Positions 11,473 through 36,371 of a stretch of DNA of 64,000 nt are shown here, one piece after another. Both the position numbers and the translations under genes were made by a program. Below the pieces are notes generated by a model. That model did no database searches, was not told where the DNA came from, and saw only the letters and a program-made list of their open reading frames with translations. The DNA is from Dipteronia dyeriana (taxonomy: Eukaryota > Streptophyta > Magnoliopsida > Sapindales > Sapindaceae): contig CM065301.1 of the NCBI GenBank assembly GCA_032871835.1, forward strand, positions 38,014,405-38,078,404, in the 5' to 3' direction. Each line of letters opens with the position of its first letter. Position 1 is the stretch's first letter.

Positions 11473-14400
11473 TCAGAGACAAATAAATGATACAAATGAG
11501 ATCAACATTCTCCCACACTTGTCTCTTAACAGAGGAAAAGGCCAAGCGGCAAGTTGATGAACCAAGCTATTTCCCAATCGAGATATAGCCTGGCATCTGC
11601 AATCACCCACCACTTTACAAAGAGCCTTAATATCATTAATTAAGAAAAAAGTATCACTCAAAGATGGAACATCAGAGTTAAGCATGGATGCAACATTACT
11701 GGCATCAACTTCAACCACCCAAATAATCGGATTAAAACTTTTGGCAAGTAGCAAACCTTCCCTGAGTGCCAATAGTTCACCTAGTTCAGCAATGACATTG
11801 CCTACCACAAATTTTGAAATAGCTGCAACAACCCTGTCAGAAGCATCCCTGATAGCAACACCCAAGCCAATCTCATTACAACCAGCTCGCACTGCTACAT
11901 TAGACTTCTGCTTCAATAACCCGACAGGAGGGGAAAGCCAATCCGGAGGACGAGAGTGAAGAGGAAATCTCTGAGAAGAAAGAAAAACTTTCTTAGTACC
12001 TTGAAACTCATCCAAATGACTCGAGGACCAGTCAAGGAGGTCTGCAACATATTTATATGAACCATTAAGGATTGAAGAGTTGTGATTTTCTCACAGGCTC
12101 CAGACAACAACCTTCCTCTTCCAGAGATTAAGAAAAAAAGAAAGGGCATCAAAATAAACTCTCTAGATAAAATTTTTAGTTTTAGAGGGATTTTAAATTT
12201 CCAGACAGCATTCCACCATCTAAAATTTACGCCATGGTCGAGGGTGATTCCTTGACCAAATCAGAAATGGCTAACTGGTATCCACTCTTAACATAACTTA
12301 TCTTATCAAAATGCCAAATCAAAACATCCTTCCCACCACTAATACTAATATGGATAGAAAGGATAATACCCTTGTCGAGAGGGAGGAAGGTTTGGTCATG
12401 CTTACAAATGTGCCAACAATGATTCTCTTTGTCAATAAACTTAGCCACTTTAAGATCCACATTAGTACCTAAAGCAACTGGTTTGAAGGACATACCTAGG
12501 AAGCTAGGGATCAACAAAAACACGAATACTACTCTACCAATGCCCACCTTCCAACGTAAACCTTTTACCAATAGGGTTCTCCCCCATACCAAGCTTCTCC
12601 AAATGTGTAAGCAACCAGACTTGAGAGGAGCCTCAAGAATCCATATCTCTAAAATATTTAGACTTTAGAATCCTGGTTGTAAAGGGATCAGGGCAAGAAA
12701 GCACTCTCCAAGCATGCTTAGTCACCAGGGATTGATTAAAAAACGATAGCTCCTTAAAATCAAGGCCCCGGTGTGCCTATGAGAGGCACAAGCGATCCCA
12801 TTTGATCCAACTAATTTTTATTTTCCCACACTTAGAACCCCACCAAAATTTGGACATCATGGATCTCAAATCATAACAAAACTGAGATGTAGCTAGAAAA
12901 TGCTCATCATGTAGGTGGGAATGCCTTGAGCTACTGCCTTGATCAAGACTTCTTTGCCTCCAAAAGAGAACATTGATCCATCCAGCTCTTCACCCTTTTC
13001 CAAACTATTTCCTTAATCTCACTAAACACCTTCCTCTTGTTCTTGCCCACTAAGGTAGGTAGGCCAAGATATTTGTCGTGGCAACGACTATTACGAATCC
13101 CGAAAATATTTTGAATATTTTTTCAAACGACAGCCAGAACATTGGGGCTAAAATAGATGCTCAATTTATGGAGATTAACCTATTGACTTGAACCCTTCTC
13201 GTAGATCTCCAATAGTTATCTAAAGCGAAGGTCATTCTCAACCGAGGCCTTGGAGAAAAGAATGTTGTCATCTGTAAAAAATAGGTGACTCACAAAGGGG
13301 CTACCTTTACAACATTTCACCCTAAGGACACTTCCATTTCTTTCAGAGCACCGTATGAGGTTAGATAGAGCCTCAAAACAATGAAGGAAGAGGTACGGTA
13401 ACAAAGGGTAACCTTGTCTGAGACCACTCAAAGGCACCACACTACCCACTATTCTCCCATAAATGACAGTTTTGAGGAGGAGATGCAATATGAAATCAGT
13501 TGAATCCATTTAGAAGGGAAATTCATCTTGACCATGATAACGTGCAGGAAGTCCCACTTCTTCTTGTCATACGCCTTGCTCATATCAATTTTCAAGGCCA
13601 TCAACCCTTAGAACCTTGTTTTCGCTTGTTGATAGAATGTGGACTCTTAAAGTATGCTAAGACATTATCGAAGATTTACCGCCCCAGAACAAAAGCATAT
13701 TAAGAATAAGAAATAATTGCAGGGAGAATCACTTTTAGTCTGTTAGCAAGCACTTTAGTGACAATATTGTTTATACATTGCTGAGACTAATAGGTCAAAA
13801 GTCCTTGAGATTCTGTGCATTCTTAACTTTTGGGATCAATACCACAATAGTATTATTAAAATCTCGGATAGAACCCTCCCTATTAAGCACCTTTAGAACA
13901 ACATGAGTCATATCAACCCCCACAGTAGCCCAAAACTTTTGAAAGAAAACAGTGTGGAAACCATCCGGGCCTGAAGTCTTTGTTGGCCACAAATCAAAGA
14001 CTACTCTTTTTACCTCTTCATCCAGAAAATCCCTCTCCATATCATATCACATATCCCCATCTAGCTTAGCCTCAATAGGATAAGTGACAGTGTGTAAATC
14101 AGTATCTGATGACTTAGAGGATTGAAAGATGTTTGAGAAGTACTCACAGATTAACATGGACATCTCTTCCTCAGTATTGTAACATTTCTTTCCTCATCCA
14201 TTAAGCTGACAATAACATTATTCTTTCTTCTCGTTGAAGCTTAAGCATGAAAGTATTTAGAATTATGGTCTCCAGCCGCCAACCAGTCTGCCTGAGCCCT
14301 CTGATGCCAATAAATTTCGTCTCTAGCCAGTAAACCATCAAGTTTCTTCTCAATCAATCTTATATGTTGCATAATCCTATCCTCACCACTACGAGAATAC

Positions 14401-15340
14401 AAGCTCTCTAGCAATTTCTGCTTATCGACGACCAACCATTGGAAGAAATCCGAAACACTCTAAACTCCAGTTCAGAAGTCTTATAGCACATCAATTCAGT
14501 TTATTTTTCAAGTCAAGAATGAATTGAGATAGAAACTTATCAACCTATGCCGAACATACAATATGCTCAAAATATTCCTCTTTACGCCATAAGGGTTTGA
14601 ATTTGAACCTCTCTCCCTATGTAGATTCCTAGTCATCTCCCCAACAAACTTTAAGAGAATTAGGTGGTGGTCTAACCCATAGAAACCGAGTTGGTCTACC
14701 GTTGCCCAAGAGAAACTTTCCATCCATTGAGGATTCACTAGGAAATGATCCAACCTTTCCTACACGTTGTTCACCTCATCCCTCTTATTGTTCCAAGTGA
14801 ATCTAGGTCCTAAGAAGCCAATATCGATTAAGTCACAATCTTCAACAACTTGCCTAAAGTTTAAGACTCCCACAATAGAATTTTCATACCCTCCTACCTT
14901 ATCTGTCAAACTCAGTAATTCATTAAAGTCTCCCTCACAGACCCAATGAAGATTATCAATTGATCATAATCTTCTCAGTAATTCCTAGGAATTGGCGCGA
15001 AGGGTAGAATTGAGGTTCCCATAGAATCCCAATAATCTCCATTGAAAACTACTCTCCAATTTGATACGGGCATCAATGTGGCCTTTCGAATAAGAAAGAA
15101 TTGAAACCTCCCAATCCTCTCGCCACATGAGAAGAAGACCCCCACTTTTACCTTCATAATCCACGGCTAACCCTTTATTGTAACCCAGATGTTCTCGAAC
15201 TTTATTTGTTGATCGACCATTGAGGTTGGTTTTAGAGAGAAAGACCAAGCTCAGAGAATGTTTCCGAAAAACTCTTAAGAGCTGTAACCGTGCACGATTT
15301 CCCTAGACCCCACACGTTCCAACAAAGACCTATCATTGTT
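11473..15340 (-). pseudogene. LINE ORF2 (endonuclease, reverse transcriptase, RNase H), broken
   Basis: Minus-strand domain order from high to low coordinate. Endonuclease at 15340-14500 (LCWNVWG near 15325, KSGGLLLMW near 15120, LDHHLILLKF near 14650). A linker follows with WHQRAQADWLAAGDHNSKYF (14300-14245), a hallmark of plant L1 ORF2. Reverse transcriptase lies at 14040-13216 (SGPDGFHTVFFQKFW, LRQGYPLLPYLFL, and the catalytic box as FTDDNILF). A maturation region at about 12990-12600 shows GIPTYMMSIF and SKFWWGSK across several stops. A zf-RVT region is at 12592-12030 and an RNase H domain (VAIRDASDRVVAA, ELLALREGL, VEVDASN) at 11970-11540. Multiple frameshifts and stops make it non-functional. 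Confidence 0.88.
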
Positions 15341-18300
15341 CCTGATGGGCCTGGGATTCAGGCTCCACTGATCTTAACGTAGTATCCACTATGATCACCC
15401 ATTTCATACACTTTACATCCTTTATGTCCAAATGAGGGACACCAATTTTCCTCTTGTTACATTGATTATCAGGTACTTCAGGAAGTAATGTAACCTTACA
15501 TTTATTGTCTGGTGAACCTAAAGTGATGTTATTACCCTTAGCTCTGTCTAGAGACACTATCAGACTTCCTTTACATTTTAGAGAAATGGAATGTGATAAA
15601 TCAGTGTTTTTCCTTGAATTCTTGTGTACCCCTTTACAAACTGCCAGTAAATCTTTTATCCCAAACCGATGGTGGTTAGAAGTCCCCTAGCTTGCCATTT
15701 CCATTTTATGACATCCTTCTTGCCGATGACCATATTCTCAAAGACTTATCCCTCCTCTAAGGACTTGATTCCTTAAGAACTTTTAGAAAGAAAAACCACC
15801 CCCTCTATTCCTTATCCTAATTCTATATCCAGCCCCAGCTCTTCAGAAAGATCATGGGTTTTCTCCCTATTAGAACTACCGTCAATCCCACACAAACAGT
15901 CTTCCTTCCCTATATCTGCAGTATTGCTACCCTTAATAGGGAGAACTTCCCCAGTATATTCATAAGCTACCTTTTCCCTTCCTTGCAAAATCTTCAAAGG
16001 TGGTTGTGCCACTAGTATACCCGTAGTCAGCTCTAGTACTTCCTGTACCGAAATTCCAATGTCACCCCGAGTCCTTTTTTGAAATTGTTCTTCATTATTC
16101 ACACTCGTACTAGCCCTGAACTTGGAATGAGTCATCACAGTAGCCCGCATCCCGGAACAAAACTTGGTAGTTTTCCCCTCCAAAATCGTAACTCCTGCCT
16201 CGTCGTTTGGACAGTCCCGAATACCGTGACCAACCTTTCAGCAGGCGAAATAAAATTCCGACAGCCTTTCGTGTAACACCCAAACCATTTAGGCCCAATA
16301 AAGGCCCAATTTAAAAAAAAATGGATAGACGTGAAAATGAAAAGTGAATTGGTGAGTAAGCATATGTTGTCTGTATAGTTGACAGACAGCTATGAGCTTA
16401 GTTAACTAACTCACAACTTCAGCTGTGTCTATCCATACCTATATATATTGGAGGATTAACATTATGAGAGCTAGAAAGCAGTAGAATCGAGCGGAATAAA
16501 GGAAAGAGAAGGAAGAAAAAGTAAGAGAAGTCAGTGGAGCTCTCTTGTGATACTGTAGATTTTTAGTTGATTCTTCTTTGAGTTCCTGTTTCTAATTGGA
16601 TTTTGTGTGATTATTAGGCAAAGAAGACGAAGTAGGGGAACCTAGCATATTTGGTCCGAATTAAGCTTGACATCTAAGTGAGTGAATTAAGTTTTCAGTT
16701 TTGTTTTTAACTCAAAAGTTTCCAGTTTTATGCTTAATATTAATTGCTACAAATCATTGAAGTGTTATTTCTTTTAATGATTTATGGCGATTATATAGAG
16801 AACTAAGTATGTTTTATGCTTATATTAGCACTCAAAAATATTAGCTATTACTTTTATAAATATCAAGAAGAGATTATGATTTTTACAAAAGCACCATGAT
16901 TATTGTTGGCTTTTAGGGCTGTTCTACACATGTGTATGTCAGATGAGTCGCTCTGCACGTGTATGACTAGATGTAAAAGAGTATTGAGTCGCTCTACACG
17001 TGTATGAGCAGAAGTTATTCCCGACTTTGCGTTTGCACGAAGAAATTCGGCTTACGTATTGAAGATATCCCTGTGTACTAATTTGGTGCAGATTAAGATT
17101 TTATAAATTATCTTATTCTTGTTTAGAAAATAGATGCATTCAGTTATTAAGTATGAAAGTAGATATATTATATTTTACTATGGAAATCTTTTGACATGAT
17201 GAAATGATATAGTATATATTACTGGATGCATATTGAAAAGTTGTTTAGAAATGTTTTTAAATGTTTTTAAAAGTTTTCAATCATTCACTGGACGTTAGCG
17301 CTCATCCTTTTACTTTAAAAATATTTATCCAGGTAGCTGCTCGGTTGTGCGGACTCAGAAGTTTTGAGGTGGGCCACTCGATGACATCATGAAGCATAAA
17401 AATCTTTCAGTTTAATTTTCATGTACATATTTAGAGATGCATGGTTGACATGGTCGGTATGGTCAGAACGTAGTCGGATTTCTACTCGGCCATGTTCAGA
17501 TTTCCTACTCGGCCTACTCGGCCTACTCGGCCTTGGTTTTTTTCTTACTCGGCCGTGGTCGGTTTCTTGCTTGACCGTGGTCGGTTTCTTACTCGGTCTG
17601 GTCGGTTTTCTGGCCGGGATTTTGACTGTTATTTTTTTAAAGGTGGTCGGTTTTTATCCGATTGGTCATTTTTTTGACAACTTTTTGTAATGAACGAAAA
17701 TGTCAATAAAGGACTTGTAGTTATATACATTTTGTACTCCAATTTTTTTAATATTTTCTTTATATTCTTTTTATGTTTAAAAGCAAGTATTTTCTATGGA
17801 ATTTTAATCGATTTTTTTTTTATCATGCTAGTAAAAGTACAGCTCACAGGGCCTCCCTCGTACTCAAAAGAGGAGTCGGGGTGGGTCTTGTCATTTCGTA
17901 TTTCAGCTCCACCACCGTCAAATTCCCATGGTCCTTCAAATCCAGACGTAAACCCTTCTTTAGAGGCTTGATCATGTCAAACCGAACTTTAACCCTAAGA
18001 AAACGATCCTAACAATCTTTGGAATCTGCTGAGATTTCCACCACTTCTCCTATTTGTTTTGCCAACAGCTTCACAAAACGTTTATTCATACAAATCAGAG
18101 GAAGTTTGTGAATATGAACCCAAATATCTATTTTGTCAAACTGTAGATTCGAGATATCCCTAATCCCCTTTGGCTTCTCCAAAACGATGAGATTCCTATA
18201 AAAATGCCACGATCCTCTGGGGCTAGATCAAGTCCCTATCCTCCGTCTTTTAAAGTAAAAAACATAGACATTCTCTTCAATGGATTCAATTTCCACCTGA

Positions 18301-18390
18301 CCGATAGAGCTCCAAAGTTGTTCAATCACACCACAAAATGCTTCCTTGTTCACCTTCTTCCCTGACTAAACCTTGCCGATACATTCATAA
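15341..18390 (-). pseudogene. LINE ORF1 (DUF4283-like, zinc knuckle), split by an LTR
   Basis: The N-terminal part, 18390 down to 17899 on the minus strand, reads SGKKVNKEAFCGVIEQLW, GQVEIESIEENVYVFYFKRR, GSWHFYRNLIVLEKPKG and IDIWVHIHKLPLICMNKR, the standard DUF4283-type ORF1 of plant L1 elements. The frame then meets the LTR. Joining 17899 to 16271 across the LTR and one target copy brings back a zinc-knuckle region (YERLSEF, then a C-x2-C-x4-H-x4-C pattern ending GHGIRDC) at 16271-16190, in which one cysteine codon is now a stop and another is Tyr. The rest, 16190-15345, is the poorly conserved C-terminal tail with stops. Confidence 0.85.
16272..17893 (+). repeat. Solo LTR (chromovirus/Tekay-like ends), TSD TTTCG
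   Basis: This 1622-bp insertion starts TGTAACACCC and ends GGGTCTTGTCA. It is flanked by TTTCG at 16267-16271 and 17894-17898 and sits inside LINE ORF1. The TGTAACACCC start and the segment CACAGGGCCTCCCTCGTACT before the end resemble LTRs of Tekay/Del Gypsy elements. No internal domains are present, so it is a solo LTR left by LTR-LTR recombination. It contains two approximate copies of a GAGTCGCTCT-CACGTGTATGA segment (about 16945 and 16985; each has a CACGTG core) and a CCTACTCGG 9-mer array at about 17503-17530 with a GGTCGGTTTCTT repeat after it. The plus orientation is inferred from the TGTAACACCC start. Confidence 0.88.
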
Positions 18391-18451
18391 TTTCTAATAT
18401 ATTATATCGTTTGTTTTTCCAAATTCATACTCCATTGGATATATCATAAAA

Positions 18452-19745
18452 GGGTGGCTCTATTGCAACCCGTTAAATATATTCCTACACCCATATTTTA
18501 ATGAAATTTTTTTATTTCTAAAATATTCTTACATTTAATTACTTCAAATACATGATTTTATAATTGGACATTAAATATACTTCTTACACCCACAAGTTGA
18601 TCCTTCAATCTATCATAAACATTAATAATATATACTTAATCAAACCCAACATCAATTAGAAAATATATATTTTTTTCAATTATAGTCAAGAAATTGATGA
18701 ATAAATAATTGATTTCATAGGTTTTGAATACATTCCGGTATGTTTACTTTAATTTTTATTATTGGTTTGTGATTGAATTACAAATTGTTGTAGTTATTGT
18801 CTTGTAGAATTTTTTTTTATAAAAAAATATAGTTGTGGAACTCGATCAAGTTTATACAGATCTCAAACACCACTCACTCATTCGCTTTACTTTAATTCAA
18901 CTATAAATTCCTAACAATTTAATTGGTTGGTATATCGAAAAAACTTGGTAGACGGATTTTTTTTATTAAAAAAAACCTAAATTTTGTATGAAAACAATTG
19001 GTTTGTTTGGTGATTGAAAAAATTGTTTTTTTAAAGACAAAAGACTTAAATTAGAATAAAATGAATTCAAGATCAGAAATCAAAAGAGTTGTCATTGTAC
19101 TTAAATCATGGAAATTAAATTCAACTTTGGATATCAAAGTGAAAAATAAAATGAATTCAAAATCAAAAATAAAAAATCATGGAAATTGAATTCAACTTTA
19201 GATGTCAAAGTGAAAAATAAAATGAATTCAAAATAAAAAATCTAAAGTGTTGTCATAGATCCAATTGGTGTTTTCGTAGTTGGAGTCAAAGTGGGACTGG
19301 TAATTTTGCTTAAAAGAATTTTATTTTTTATCGTGGTGGAAGCAAACGAAGAGAAGTAATACAGCCAATATAACTGTTTAACTTCAGATGTATTTGGAAG
19401 AGTTCATATAAGAGGACCAAGAAGGCAAGAAGGTTTTATTGCAACAAAGTTGCTTCTACTACTAACAACTTACAAGGCCTCTCCAATTCTCATGAAAATT
19501 AAAAACTCCTATTTTTTCCTCGTTTAATTATATGATTTTTTAATATTGAATCAAATTTGCAGTAAGAACATATTATAAAATCTGAAACGTGTTCTAACAA
19601 ATTCTAACACTAAGGGTATAATGAGAAAAATGGATGTAATAAAAAATATGTTTGAGAGTAAAATTAATAATTTTTATTTTTTAATATGGGCATGAGAAGA
19701 AAATTGGGTGTCCGTGATATTTTGTGGGTGGCAATAGAGCCACCC
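18452..19745. mobile_element. Non-autonomous MULE-like TIR element
   Basis: The ends are near-perfect inverted repeats: GGGTGGCTCTATTGCAACCC at 18452 and the complement of GGGTGGCAATAGAGCCACCC at 19726-19745 (19 of 20 match), with weaker pairing further in. Flanks ATCATAAAA (18443-18451) and ATCATAATA (19746-19754) form a 9-bp duplication with one mismatch, the size typical of Mutator-like elements. No transposase is seen. Inside, 19040-19240 holds roughly three diverged tandem units with AAAATAAAATGAATTCAA and CATGGAAATT-AATTCAACTTT. Confidence 0.8.
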
Positions 19746-19754
19746 ATCATAATA

Positions 19755-20115
19755 TTAAAAAATTAAATATTTCCTGTGTTTACAAAGAATTGACCACATG
19801 ACTACATGTCACTGAATTTTCTAAGCGAATTTAAGAGTATACGAGGATGTTTACGTTCACAAAACAATACATGTAGGACTTAAAGAGTTTAATTTAATTA
19901 GAGAAAAACGAATGTTAGCTAATCAATTCTAAGTTTTTCCTCTCTAGTAAGTTGTACTGATACAACATCAAGGAAGCATTTAAAAAACAGCCAAAATTTT
20001 TTACCTGTAATGTCACCCTATTTTCAGGGTATCAAGATCCTCTTTGAAGTTCAATATAGTTTGCTGATCCGAAAGAAAGAAAGATACTACATCATCTGAG
20101 CACACGTGATACATA
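19755..20115 (-). other. Downstream region / 3' UTR of the LysRS gene
   Basis: Between the MULE-like element and the LysRS stop codon there is about 360 bp of AT-rich sequence without other genes. It must contain the LysRS 3' untranslated region. AATAAA-type signals on the minus strand are not clear enough to choose a cleavage site. Confidence 0.5.
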
Positions 20116-33386
<13,271 letters not shown>

Positions 33387-34009
33387 TTTTCGTTTTGTGT
33401 TCAGTGAACCAGATTCTCATACGATAAACCCTCAGACTTTACCAAATTCCAAAAACATACCTCAGGTTTTAACTTTATATGAAAACCTCCCGATATGGAT
33501 ATATTAGGTTTTTTTAAATAAATAAAAAATACAGTGGCTTCCCATACATTGAGATTTTATAGCCAAATGTGGAATAACTATTTACAACTACGAGGATAAT
33601 ATTTATAGAGTCCAAAAGTCTATTCAACATGTATAAGAAGTCGAGATATTAGAAGGGCAGTCGATTTGCTCCATGAGCAGATCGGAGGCTGCTTTGATTT
33701 TATTTTAATTTGTTTCATTTTTTTGTATTGAAATATTTAAAATTCTTTAATTTAATTTTTATTTAATGACAATTTTTGAAATTTGGGATGAATTATTCAC
33801 ACTTTTTTTATATTTTTGCGGTTAACCCACATAACGTGTTTTAAGTGTTTTTATTTTCAGAATACAGCTTTCAGTATATTCTACTAAACGTGTTTTTGGA
33901 TTTCGAAATTAAAATAAAAAACACTTCTTCATTTTCATTTTTCTTTTTGAAAAACACCAAATGAAAAATACTTACATGACGCGCCTTAAGCTTTTACTCA
34001 TTTTCGGAA
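33387..34009 (-). promoter_or_regulatory. 5' flank of LysRS (UTR and presumed promoter)
   Basis: The region upstream of the LysRS start codon. It is AT-rich, with no other gene. The promoter must lie here, but no TATA box or transcript start can be fixed from sequence alone. The first MITE begins about 620 bp upstream of the start codon. Confidence 0.4.
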
Positions 34010-35327
34010 GGGAAAATTGCACAATCCTCCCCTAGTTTAGGCTTAATTGTACACATATGGAACTTATGCTTAAACGTACACAAACACACCATGTTGTTAG
34101 TTGACCCTATTAAAAGTTAACGGTTAAAGGGTAAAAATATCTTTTTAAACATATCAAATAGAAAAACAAAAATTAATTATTTAAAGCGGGGAATTGCGTA
34201 CATATCCCTCGAGGTTCAATGAAATTTCACAGATGACAGTTTTGGTCATATACACATAAACTTCCCTCAACATTTAAAAATTATTGCACAAACATTCCCC
34301 ACCGTTAGATGAATATATTAGTCAATGGTCAAAAGTGTAAAAAGTCTATAACGATAGGAGATGTATGTACAACAATTTTTAAATTTTGAGGAAAGTGTGT
34401 ACGTATATGGTTAAAATTTCTATTATGTACAATTTATCAAACCTTAGGGTTGTTTATGCAATTTCCCCTTATTTAACAATAGTTTATTAGTTTTTATTTT
34501 AAAAATTTTGTTTCTCTAAACTCCACCGAGGAAAAGTTTTCAATCGGCTAGACTTAAGGATATTTTTTTTTATAGTGGATTGACTTTTCAACCGGAAAAG
34601 ACTTAAAAAAAACAAAATTTAAATTAGAATAATACTTGGATGTTGATCGGTTAGTATCCAAAATACTGATCCCATCAATTGAATTGTAACACACGATTCG
34701 ATTTATGAAGAATGCAAGTAGATAAATGTAAAAAGTAAAAGAAAAAAGACCACGTGTTACAATTCAATTGGTTGATCAGAATTTTGGGTGTTGACCGGTC
34801 AACACCTAAGCATTATCCTTTAAATTATAGATTTGAAAAAAAAAAACAAGTGATAGACTTTACGATTCAACCGGATTTATCCCAATGTAAAAAATAAATT
34901 AATAAAAACTTACAACAACACAGATCAAATGTACAACTTCTCTCTTCAATATTATCAGACTGACGAAGGAGCGTCAATCAAATGGAAAATCTCTTCCATC
35001 GTTGATCTTGGAAGATCTCCATCAAATCTGACATTTGTATTTTTCCTTTTAATTTAATTATTATATAAATATATAATTATATAATTATATTTTAAATTAT
35101 TAATTTCAAGTCTTTTAAAAACAATTATTAATTTAAAGTGTAATAAAATTAATGATAAAATAAATGGCAAGGGGCATTTTAGGTATTTCATACTAAAAAG
35201 TTGGTCAACCGTTAATATGGACAGAAGTCAACTAACTGAAGGGTATGTTTGCTTGAGTTTGAACACAAGTTCCTTATGCTTGCAATTAGACCTAAACTTG
35301 AGGGGTTTGTATAATTAGACCACTTAA
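34010..35327. mobile_element. TIR element with long diverged inverted repeats, hosting a second MITE
   Basis: The left end (GGGAAAATTGCACAATCCTCCCC and the next 100 bp, including TTAGTTGACC and TTAACGGTTAA) is matched in inverse by the right end at about 35185-35327 (CAACCGTTAA, AGTCAACTAACTGAAGGGT, GAGGGGTTTGTATAATTAGACC). No transposase is present. The centre includes a short diverged palindrome with TTACAATTCAATTG / CAATTGAATTGTAAC at about 34670-34770. The superfamily is not established. Confidence 0.6.
34186..34468. mobile_element. MITE nested in the 34.0-35.3 kb element
   Basis: Inverted arms of about 110 bp: left GCGGGGAATTGCGTACATATCC..., right ending GTTTATGCAATTTCCCC. Flanks TTATTTAAA (34177-34185) and TTATTTAAC (34469-34477) form a 9-bp duplication with one mismatch, which fits a Mutator-like origin. 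Its ends resemble those of the host element (GGGGAAATTGC-CA), so both may belong to one family. Confidence 0.7.
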
Positions 35328-35713
35328 AAAAAAAACATTCCAGAAGTTTAAAATTTATATGAAAACCTCTTTATATGAGGTTTTTTCTTATTTAGTTATG
35401 AAATCTTGTAGGTCAGTTTGGTGCACATTAAAGACTTCTTATCTAATTGTCGTCGGCTGAGGCCTGCGTTTCTCATTAGATTAATGTTTTAGCGTCTTTG
35501 CACCCCTCCGCTTTCTATTATTTTTTCTTTTTACTGTTCTTCCTATTGTCTTTTTTTTTTCCTATGGTTCTATCTTAGGTTATTTCATCATATAAGTATG
35601 TGATATTTTTTTTCTTCCAGGTCACTCTGATTTAAAAAAATATATATAAATTGTCTTTAAAGAAAATCAAATCTAAAAAAGAATCAAATCCTCTTATTAT
35701 ATCAAAAGAGTAA

Positions 35714-35910
35714 TACTAGATATCACAACTTTTCAATTACAACCCATATAGTAGTTGATAAGTGAATTGATAAGTGAATTGATAAGTGAATATATATTAA
35801 TAATAATCTATCTCACTTACTCATGTATCCACTCAATAATTGAAACCTCAGACCTCAACTGCTATATGGATTGTGATTGAAAAGTTCTGATAGTGATTGT
35901 GATATCTAGC
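35714..35910. mobile_element. MITE with TIR CTAGATATCACAA
   Basis: The left end (ACTAGATATCACAACTTTTCAATTACAACCCATATAGTAGTTG region) is repeated in inverse at 35850-35908 (CAACTGCTATATGGATTGTG...GATATCTAG), with an extra dozen bases in the right arm. Between the arms GATAAGTGAATT is repeated three times (35756-35792). No coding capacity. Confidence 0.65.
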
Positions 35911-36371
35911 ATCATCGATACCAAAAACACAATTATGGTGTTGTTTTGTACCATATCTAAATTGAAATGAAATGTAAATGATCGGGTCAGTACTTGACAA
36001 AAGCCTAATTTTGTTTTACCTTTAGGCCATATTTATCATCTAGGATTGGTTTGGGATTGGACTATTTTAGTCCTTCTCCCGTGTTTGATAATACTTTGGA
36101 GCATAGGATTATTAGTCCCAAAAGAAAAATAGTCTCATGTTTATGGGATTAAATAAACCCACCTCCAACCCCATCTCCATTTATCCTAGGACAATTTTAC
36201 TTGTGATTTCCACCCATTTAATTCATCTCACTAGCCCCACCAACACATACATATTTTACTTTTGGATATTGTTACTCTAATAATATATAAATTAAAAAAT
36301 TTATTCTTCAAATATATATTTCAATATTTTATTATTCAAATTAAAAATATTATCAAATTAAAAATATTATT

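Larger units (their letters stand above)
11441..18390 (-). mobile_element. L1-type LINE on the minus strand, split by a solo LTR
   Basis: Read on the minus strand this is a plant non-LTR retrotransposon. ORF1 has a DUF4283-like domain and zinc knuckle (18390 down to about 15345); ORF2 has endonuclease, reverse transcriptase, zf-RVT and RNase H (about 15340 down to 11473). A poly-A tail appears as a T-run at 11441-11453. The solo LTR at 16272-17893 interrupts ORF1. Both ORFs carry many stops and shifts. The 5' end near 18390 is set by where similarity to ORF1 fades, and no clear target-site duplication was found. Confidence 0.85.
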
